A stretch of 11,642 nucleotides of DNA from Solirubrobacteraceae bacterium (GTDB lineage: Bacteria > Actinomycetota > Thermoleophilia > Solirubrobacterales > Solirubrobacteraceae). Every line of letters begins with the position of its first letter. Position 1 is the first letter of the stretch. Positions 7,424-11,642 of the stretch are shown here, piece by piece. The stretch spans positions 1 to 11,642 of the forward strand of contig JASLHP010000197.1 of assembly GCA_030149625.1 (NCBI GenBank). The letters are read 5' to 3'. Under the pieces are notes generated by a model. That model searched no databases, was not told the origin of the DNA, and worked only from the letters and a program-made list of their open reading frames with translations. A program made the translations under genes and the position numbers.

Positions 7424-7430
7424 AGAGGAA
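7424..7430 (+). promoter_or_regulatory. Strong ribosome binding site of the small protein gene
   Basis: AGAGGAA ends six bases before the ATG at 7437. It fixes that ATG as the start rather than the TTG at 7431, which would sit directly against the site. Confidence 0.8.
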
Positions 7431-7436
7431 TTGCGC

Positions 7437-7700
7437 ATGCCCAGAATCATCGTCACCACCGACCCCGTCGCGTCCGGGTTGACCGACCAGACCCCAGTCC
7501 TGCTCGAAGAGCAGGTGCGCTCGATTCACCTGAGCAGCGGCCACGCCGCCGCGCAGCTCGTCGAGCGGCTTGCGTGGGCAATCAGCGACGCCGAGCACGC
7601 CGAGCACGAGCGGCCTGTCCGCAAGCGTCACACGCGCGCGCGCCGACCGGCACGAGTTCGCCAATCGGTCCCGTATACGCAACACGCGATCAGCGCTTAG
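7437..7700 (+). CDS. Small hypothetical protein (87 aa) with strong expression signals
   Basis: An 87-residue protein that I do not recognise as a named family. The N-terminus reads PRIIVTTDP (2-10), then an apparent helical region with LLEEQVRSIHLSSGHAAAQL (22-41) and VERLAWAISDAE (42-53). It ends in a strongly basic tail (RPVRKRHTRARRPARVRQ, 59-76) that could touch nucleic acid. It has no signal peptide or membrane span. The gene has the best promoter and ribosome binding site in the window, a leader of nearly 90 nt, and a strong stem-loop ten bases after its stop, so it looks like a monocistronic, well-expressed unit. High third-position GC supports it as coding. Function unknown. Confidence 0.75.
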   Translation: MPRIIVTTDPVASGLTDQTPVLLEEQVRSIHLSSGHAAAQLVERLAWAISDAEHAEHERPVRKRHTRARRPARVRQSVPYTQHAISA

Positions 7701-7709
7701 CAACGATGC

Positions 7710-7757
7710 GCCTCAGGGCGCGCAGCCCGCACCCGCCGGGGCCGCGCGCCCTGAGGC
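7710..7757 (+). terminator. Long stem-loop after the small protein gene
   Basis: A perfect 14-bp inverted repeat (7710-7723 with 7744-7757) encloses a 20-nt loop and starts ten bases after the stop codon at 7700. There is no U-run, so it is at best a tail-less terminator or 3-prime stabiliser. Its right arm shares GAGGC (7753-7757) with the next hairpin, so only one of the two can form at a time. Confidence 0.55.
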
Positions 7758-7769
7758 TCTCGGAGCCTC
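7753..7769 (+). other. Second, mutually exclusive hairpin
   Basis: GAGGCTC (7753-7759) and GAGCCTC (7763-7769) form a perfect 7-bp stem with a 3-nt loop. It overlaps the right arm of the 14-bp stem by five bases. This is the geometry of alternative structures, although the longer stem should dominate energetically. No regulatory role is proven. Confidence 0.6.
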
Positions 7770-7797
7770 CGCGGTCACGCCGTCAGCGCCGAGGACA

Positions 7798-7819
7798 CAC
7801 ACTCGACACAACGAGTGTG
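7798..7819. other. Third hairpin upstream of yraN
   Basis: CACACTCG (7798-7805) and CGAGTGTG (7812-7819) form a perfect 8-bp inverted repeat with a 6-nt spacer, about 50 bp before the yraN start. It may be an operator, a terminator element on either strand, or part of the yraN leader. No clear -35/-10 pair for yraN was found around it. Confidence 0.55.
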
Positions 7820-7866
7820 CTGAGAAGGCACAAAGTCCGCCGCCGTGTGACATCAAGGGCCCTAGC

Positions 7867-8319
7867 GTGCCCTCCATGCCTACCGGCAAGCCCACCGCAA
7901 GCGCGCCACCCCGCCCGCAACGTCAATACAGCGACGCGCGCCACGCGGTCGGACGCCTCGGCGAGGATCTCGCCGCCGAGCACCTCACACGGCTCGGCTT
8001 CACCGCCGTCGCACGTAACGCGCGCACCCGCTACGGCGAGATCGACCTGATCGTGTTCGACGGACGCGTGCTCGCCTTCGTCGAGGTGAAGACCCGCCGA
8101 GCCGGACGCAAGGGCCGGGCGATCAGGCCCGAGCAGGAGCCGCTCCCGTGGCTGCGCCCGCGCCAGCGCGCACGCCTGCGAAGACTCGCACGGGCTTGGC
8201 TCAGCGACGAGCGCCACGAGCGCCCCACGGCCCGCACGATCCGGTTCGACGCGGTAGGCGTGATCGTCGACGAGCGCGGCAGGCTGATTCGCCTCGACCA
8301 CCTGGAGGCTGCCTGGTAA
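7867..8319 (+). CDS. yraN: YraN family (UPF0102) endonuclease-like protein
   Basis: A short protein of about 150 residues with the restriction-endonuclease-like fold typical of YraN. Numbering from the internal ATG at 7876, GRLGEDLAAEHLTRLGF (26-42) supplies E30, YGEIDLIVFDG (53-63) supplies D57, and FVEVKTRR (68-75) supplies E70 and K72: a D-ExK nuclease signature. The cellular role of YraN is poorly defined. GTG at 7867 has AAGGG seven bases upstream and is taken as the start; ATG at 7876, three codons on, is the alternative. In many actinobacteria yraN follows rnhB on the same strand; here the two genes face each other and the comM/dprA genes that usually follow are absent. Confidence 0.9.
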   Translation: MPSMPTGKPTASAPPRPQRQYSDARHAVGRLGEDLAAEHLTRLGFTAVARNARTRYGEIDLIVFDGRVLAFVEVKTRRAGRKGRAIRPEQEPLPWLRPRQRARLRRLARAWLSDERHERPTARTIRFDAVGVIVDERGRLIRLDHLEAAW

Positions 8320-8351
8320 AGGTCGCCTGCGGCAGCGTCCGCGCCTGGGCG

Positions 8352-8397
8352 GCAGCCCGCCCGTCGGCTGAGCCACGCAGCCCGCCCGTCGGCTGAG
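8352..8397. repeat. Two-copy direct repeat between yraN and rnhB
   Basis: A 21-base sequence beginning GCAGCCCGCC occurs identically at 8352-8372 and 8377-8397, giving a period of 25 bp. It lies in the 82-bp gap between the convergent ends of yraN and rnhB and looks like a small local duplication. Confidence 0.8.
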
Positions 8398-8401
8398 TCA
8401 G

Positions 8402-9109
8402 CTACAGCGCGAGCTGCTGATACGCGAGCGACTGGAACGACATCCTGTGCAGCGGCGATACGCCCTGGCGCAGAATCGCCTCACGGTGCGACGGCGTCGA
8501 GTAGCCGACGTGCTCGGCAAAACTCCACCCAGGATGCCGGGCGTCGGCGGCGTGCATGAAGCGGTCGCGTGTGACCTTGGCGACAATCGACGCCGCGGCG
8601 ATCGCCGCGCTCGTGGCGTCGCCGTCGACGATCGCGCGCTGCGGATGCTCGAGCTCGGCGACGGCGAAGCCGTCGAGCAGGCACAGCGCATCGCCCGCCG
8701 GGATATCCGAGGTAACACCGCGCACGGCGTCGCGCAGGGCCGCGAGGTTCGTCTTGTGCAGTCCCCGAGCGTCGATCCCGCGCGCGCACCGCGATACGAC
8801 GACGACGCGCGTCGCACTGCGCATGACGAGCGGATAGAGCTCCTCGCGCGCCTCGGCGCTGTGCTGCTTGGAGTCGTTGAGCGAGCCGAGCGCGCTCAAC
8901 TCGCGGGTCGTGAGCGAGTCGTAGTCGAACAGCACGCCGGCTGCGACCAGCGGCCCCGCGAGACAGCCGCGTCCGGCCTCGTCGGCGCCAGCGACGAAGC
9001 GGTAGCCGAGACGACGGTCGAACGCGAACAGCCGCCTGCCGCTGGCGGCACGGCGCGCTCGGCGCCGGGTACGCGCCGTGGAGCCGGAGCCGGATCGAGG
9101 CGCTCCCAC
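8402..9109 (-). CDS. rnhB: Ribonuclease HII
   Basis: Cleaves the RNA strand of RNA-DNA hybrids and initiates removal of single ribonucleotides from DNA. The 235 residues have a basic N-terminal extension (about 1-26, with RTRRRARRAASGRR) and then the catalytic domain. The signature GADEAGRGCLAGP (41-53) carries D43 and E44. D146 lies in LLDGF, and D164 in DGDATSAAIAAASIVAKVTRD. All four metal ligands are present. The start is GTG at 9109, chosen because GGAG (9116-9119) lies six bases upstream and it falls 28 bp after the lepB stop. The frame stays open further upstream to 9244, but that would overlap lepB by over 100 bp with low-complexity sequence. Confidence 0.95.
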   Translation of the reverse strand: MGAPRSGSGSTARTRRRARRAASGRRLFAFDRRLGYRFVAGADEAGRGCLAGPLVAAGVLFDYDSLTTRELSALGSLNDSKQHSAEAREELYPLVMRSATRVVVVSRCARGIDARGLHKTNLAALRDAVRGVTSDIPAGDALCLLDGFAVAELEHPQRAIVDGDATSAAIAAASIVAKVTRDRFMHAADARHPGWSFAEHVGYSTPSHREAILRQGVSPLHRMSFQSLAYQQLAL

Positions 9110-9115
9110 AACGAG

Positions 9116-9119
9116 CTCC
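9116..9119 (-). promoter_or_regulatory. Ribosome binding site deciding the rnhB start
   Basis: GGAG on the minus strand, six bases before the GTG at 9109 and just after the lepB stop codon. It supports the shorter rnhB reading. Confidence 0.7.
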
Positions 9120-9137
9120 GGGCCGCCGCCGTGCTCG

Positions 9138-9884
9138 CTAGAAGAAGCCGATGCGGTCGGGCGGCCAGTAGGTCGCGACGGCCCCTCCGATGATCCATCC
9201 GGTGGGGACTGGTCCCCAGAACCTGCTGTCGTCGGATTCGCCACGGTTGTCGCCCATCATGAACCAGTGACCGGCGGGAATCTTGATCGGGGTGGGGAAG
9301 TTGCACTCGGGGCTCACGCCGCATTCCCGGATGTAGGAGTCCTTCTCGCGCACGAAGCTGGCGGCGCCGGCCGCCTTGCGGTAGACGTGGCCTTCCTTGA
9401 CGTAGATTTCGTCGCCGGGGCCCGCGACGACCCGCTTGATGAAGTTCGTGCCCGAGTCCTGCCGCGGCACCGGCTGCGAACACGCCGCGCCGCCCAGCTT
9501 GACCACGTGCGGCGTCGGACCGCACTCCTCCTGCTCGGCCCCTTCCGGCGGGTGGAACACCGCGATCTCGCCGACGTGGGGTTCGCTGAAGTCGGTGCCG
9601 ATGCGGTTGACGAGCACCCGCTGGCCGATCGCCAGCGTCGGCTCCATCGAGCCGCTGGGGATGCGGTACGGCTTGACGATGAACGCCTGGATGCCAAGCG
9701 CGAGCCCCAACGCCACGACGATGATCACGACGAGCTCAATGAACGAGCCCATCGTCGATTTCGAGCGCTTCTGAGCGGCCCCGCCGCCCGGCACACCATC
9801 CGCCTCGCCGTCTTCAGCGCCCCGGCGCCTGCCGGATCGCAGGCTGAAGCTCTGGCGCCCGCCGGTCTCAGCGCCCGGGCTCAC
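9138..9884 (-). CDS. lepB: Signal peptidase I
   Basis: The membrane protease that removes signal peptides from exported preproteins. The 248 residues start with a 45-residue charged cytosolic extension, then one transmembrane segment (about 48-69, [20 protein letters not shown]). Box [11 protein letters not shown] (75-84), contains the nucleophile S79. Box [15 protein letters not shown] (147-160), contains the general base K150. Box E is [14 protein letters not shown] (211-224). The Ser-Lys pair and single N-terminal anchor are typical. The GTG start at 9884 overlaps the rplS stop by GTGA, implying coupled translation; the next methionine (residue 45) lies at the membrane segment. Four cysteines (C121, C135, C188, C194) in the predicted extracytoplasmic part could form disulfides. 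Confidence 0.95.
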   Translation of the reverse strand: MSPGAETGGRQSFSLRSGRRRGAEDGEADGVPGGGAAQKRSKSTMGSFIELVVIIVVALGLALGIQAFIVKPYRIPSGSMEPTLAIGQRVLVNRIGTDFSEPHVGEIAVFHPPEGAEQEECGPTPHVVKLGGAACSQPVPRQDSGTNFIKRVVAGPGDEIYVKEGHVYRKAAGAASFVREKDSYIRECGVSPECNFPTPIKIPAGHWFMMGDNRGESDDSRFWGPVPTGWIIGGAVATYWPPDRIGFF

Positions 9885-10543
9885 GCCGAGTCATCGCCGG
9901 CGGAAACGCCCTCCTCGGCGTCACCGGCATCGGAGGCGGCATCAGTGGCGCCGGCGTCCGCTGCGCTATCGGCAATCGGCGCGCTGCCCTCGGCGTCAGC
10001 GGCGTCAGATCCCAGATCGGGCGCGTCCGCTTGTTCCTGACTACCCCCCACGACAGCTGCTTCAGCGTGCTCGCCGTCCTGCGTGACGTCCTCGCGGACC
10101 GCCTCCTGTGCGGCCGAGCCCTCGACGTCGCTCGCCTCCCGCGGCTCGGCCGGCGCGGCCTCTTCCAGCAGACCCGGCTCGACGATCACCTCGGGGCCCG
10201 TGTAGCGGCGCTCGCGTACGCGTGCGCGCTTGCCGACCCGGTCACGCAGGTAGTAGAGCTTGGCGCGACGAACGTCGCCGCGGGCCGCCAACTCGATCCG
10301 CTCGATCTTCGGCGAATGCAGCGGGAACATGCGCTCGACACCGACCCCGAACGACTGCTTGCGCACGGTGAAGGTCTCGCGCACGCCGTGGCCCTGGCGC
10401 TTGATCACGACGCCCTCGAATACCTGCACGCGGCTGCGGGCACCCTCGATCACCTGAAAGTGAACCTTGACGCGGTCGCCCGGGGCGAAGTCTGGGACGC
10501 GGCGCAACTGCGCGCGCTCGATGGTTGCGATGACGCTGCTCAT
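9881..10543 (-). CDS. rplS: 50S ribosomal protein L19 with long acidic C-terminal tail
   Basis: A component of the large ribosomal subunit near the interface with 30S. The 220 residues divide into a normal L19 core (1 to about 118, with [16 protein letters not shown] at 19-34, [18 protein letters not shown] at 61-78 and RRAKLYYLR at 92-100) and a tail of about 100 residues. The tail holds 28 Asp/Glu, two Arg and no Lys, and is rich in Ala, Gly and Ser, so it is probably disordered. Most L19 proteins are about 115-130 residues. The start at 10543 matches the family N-terminus; the frame is open to 10639 but that stretch does not resemble L19. No Shine-Dalgarno precedes the ATG. The gene is followed directly by lepB with a GTGA overlap. 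Confidence 0.95.
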   Translation of the reverse strand: MSSVIATIERAQLRRVPDFAPGDRVKVHFQVIEGARSRVQVFEGVVIKRQGHGVRETFTVRKQSFGVGVERMFPLHSPKIERIELAARGDVRRAKLYYLRDRVGKRARVRERRYTGPEVIVEPGLLEEAAPAEPREASDVEGSAAQEAVREDVTQDGEHAEAAVVGGSQEQADAPDLGSDAADAEGSAPIADSAADAGATDAASDAGDAEEGVSAGDDSA

Positions 10544-10677
10544 GGCGAAAAAGGGGGAAGGCGCCTTCGACGAACTGGACACGCCGAGAGCTGGCTCTCG
10601 GCCGGCGCGAGCCGCAATGGTAGCGAACGGCCGCGCCATTCCGCCGCACCAGGCGCGAACCGGGCGTGAACCTTCGC
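10544..10677 (-). promoter_or_regulatory. rplS leader with hairpins and a T-run, no Shine-Dalgarno
   Basis: The 134 bp between trmD and rplS contain, in transcript order, a perfect 8-bp stem with 4-nt loop (10583-10602, GCCGAGAG/CTCTCGGC), a 12-bp palindrome GAAGGCGCCTTC (10557-10568), and a pyrimidine stretch CCCCC then TTTTT (10548-10557) that ends four bases before the ATG. A palindrome followed by a T-run resembles a weak terminator or attenuator. Ribosomal protein leaders often carry autoregulatory structure, but I cannot match this to a known L19 leader. Confidence 0.45.
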
Positions 10678-11370
10678 TTAGTCGCCCCGCCGGGACGCCT
10701 TCTCGCCGCGTTCGCGGCTGCGCTGACGGCGCCAGTCCGCGATCTGCTCGTGGTGGCCCGACAGCAGCACGTCGGGCACTCGCCAGCCGCGGTACTCGGC
10801 CGGGCGGGTGTAGTGCGGATACTCAGGGTTCCCCGCCAAGGCCGCGCTGAAGGACTCCTCCACGGCGGAGCGCTCGTGCCCGAGCGCTCCGGGCAGTTTG
10901 CGCAGCACCGCGTCGCACAGAACCATCGCCGCCAGCTCGCCACCGCTCAGCACATAGCGGCCGATCGAGACGACGTCGCTGACGAGGTGTTCGAGGATCC
11001 GCTCGTCGAAGCCCTCGTAGCGACCGCACAGCAACGTCAGCGCGGGCTCGCCGGCGAGCTCCAGCGCGAGCTCCTCGTCGAGCAGCCTGCCGCCGGGCGC
11101 CAGCGCGATCACACGACGCTCGCGGCGCAATTGCGCGGGGTCGACGCCATAGTGCGCACGCAGCGCGTTGTCGAGCACGTCCACGCGCAAGACCATCCCA
11201 GCGCCCCCGCCGAACGGCGTGTCATCCACCTGGCCACCGCTGAGCGGCGTGTGATCGCGCGGGTTCACGCACCGCAAGCGCGAGCCCGCCGCGAGCACGT
11301 TGCCGACGTGACGCTGCTCGGCGAACCACTCGAACCACTCCGGGAACAGCGTGAACACATCGACGTTCAC
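10678..11370 (-). CDS. trmD: tRNA (guanine-N1)-methyltransferase TrmD
   Basis: Methylates G37 at N1, 3-prime of the anticodon, using S-adenosylmethionine, which prevents frameshifting. The 230 residues show the SPOUT trefoil-knot motifs: [11 protein letters not shown] (49-59), [13 protein letters not shown] (113-125), [14 protein letters not shown] (136-149) and [13 protein letters not shown] (198-210). YPHYTRP is at 184-190. In the position of the catalytic Asp of the E. coli/Haemophilus enzymes (EDSF) this protein reads EESFS (171-175), an Asp-to-Glu change. The GTG start at 11370 overlaps the rimM stop by GTGA. The frame stays open upstream to 11607 but that portion is the shadow of rimM. 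Confidence 0.96.
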   Translation of the reverse strand: MNVDVFTLFPEWFEWFAEQRHVGNVLAAGSRLRCVNPRDHTPLSGGQVDDTPFGGGAGMVLRVDVLDNALRAHYGVDPAQLRRERRVIALAPGGRLLDEELALELAGEPALTLLCGRYEGFDERILEHLVSDVVSIGRYVLSGGELAAMVLCDAVLRKLPGALGHERSAVEESFSAALAGNPEYPHYTRPAEYRGWRVPDVLLSGHHEQIADWRRQRSRERGEKASRRGD

Positions 11371-11642
11371 GTGACGATCGCCCTGTCCGCGAGGTCGAGG
11401 AACGCAAGGTTCACCTCGATGCGCCCGCTCGCGGGGTCGACGTCGCGGATCGCGTCCGCGACCATCGGCACGAGCAGCGCCTGCCCGCCGTCCGCCGGCT
11501 CCAGCTCGAGCGCCTCGCACGAGGGCAGCTCGAGCAGCCGCTTGACCGTGCCGAGCAGCGCCGGCCCGTCGCCGACGAGACAGCCCTCCAGTTCGTGCGC
11601 CCACCATTCGCCGACGCTCCCGTTCTCGAGGACGGCGAATGG
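11367..11642 (-). CDS. rimM: Ribosome maturation factor RimM, C-terminal part
   Basis: The last 91 codons of RimM; the rest lies beyond the right edge. RimM binds S19 and helps mature the head of the 30S subunit. The visible part is the C-terminal PRC-barrel domain. It contains GEWWAHELEGCLVGDG, the strand GTVKRLLELPSCEALEL, then LLVPMVADAIRDVD and a final strand GRIEVNLAFLDL; the PMV.DAI.DVD..SG.I.V pattern is typical. The stop TGA (11367-11369) overlaps the trmD GTG, so the two are translationally coupled. The reading frame starts exactly at the window edge and so has no start codon here. Confidence 0.93.
   Translation of the reverse strand, partial: PFAVLENGSVGEWWAHELEGCLVGDGPALLGTVKRLLELPSCEALELEPADGGQALLVPMVADAIRDVDPASGRIEVNLAFLDLADRAIVT

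Noticed and set aside
7570..7866. Upstream extension of yraN into the small-gene region
   Set aside because: The frame is open, but it overlaps the small protein gene and the stem-loops and has no YraN similarity.
9110..9244. Longer rnhB start overlapping lepB
   Set aside because: It would overlap lepB by over 100 bp with Ser/Pro/Gly-rich sequence, while GTG 9109 has a good Shine-Dalgarno just after the lepB stop.
10544..10639. Extended N-terminus of L19 from the ATG at 10639
   Set aside because: The added 32 residues do not resemble L19, and the family N-terminus matches the ATG at 10543.
11371..11607. Extended N-terminus of TrmD
   Set aside because: It is the out-of-frame shadow of rimM; the TrmD family begins at the GTG at 11370.

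Overview
The window is a very GC-rich bacterial chromosome segment. Its gene content and order suggest an actinobacterium, and the style of the small proteins suggests the Thermoleophilia/Solirubrobacterales side, such as Conexibacter-like organisms; that finer placement is an inference. Nearly all coding capacity is on the minus strand. Only an alpha/beta hydrolase, an 87-residue protein and yraN are on the plus strand.

Right part (about 8.3-11.6 kb, read right to left): the conserved translation/export block rimM (partial) - trmD - rplS - lepB - rnhB, with yraN beyond it on the opposite strand. rimM/trmD and rplS/lepB overlap by the four bases GTGA. rplS has a long acidic tail and a structured leader without an evident Shine-Dalgarno sequence.

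Middle part (about 2.2-7.9 kb): a set of metabolic and unknown genes lies between yraN and xerC, where comM and dprA lie in related genomes such as Streptomyces. It holds a hotdog thioesterase, a thiD kinase gene split by a one-base frameshift, two small genes of unknown function (one membrane-anchored), ilvD (dihydroxy-acid dehydratase), and a convergent alpha/beta hydrolase. An AT-rich island at 7315-7352 carries two nearly superimposed divergent sigma70-type promoters. One faces the thioesterase/thiD genes and the other faces a small protein with a strong ribosome binding site. Downstream of the small protein is a cluster of stem-loops, two of them mutually exclusive.

Left part (1-2.2 kb): xerC-type tyrosine recombinase followed directly by a WhiG/FliA-family sigma factor. 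The far-left 91 bases hold the most unusual structure seen: abutting palindromes of different sequence but identical size, with centres exactly 24 bp apart (7.5, 31.5, 55.5, 79.5). The first three are centred on CATG. The array probably continues beyond the window edge.

The window therefore combines ordinary housekeeping genes with a few local oddities: the phased palindrome array, the thiD frameshift, a 32-bp palindrome centred on a stop codon, and the divergent promoter. I see no mobile element, CRISPR array, rRNA or tRNA.
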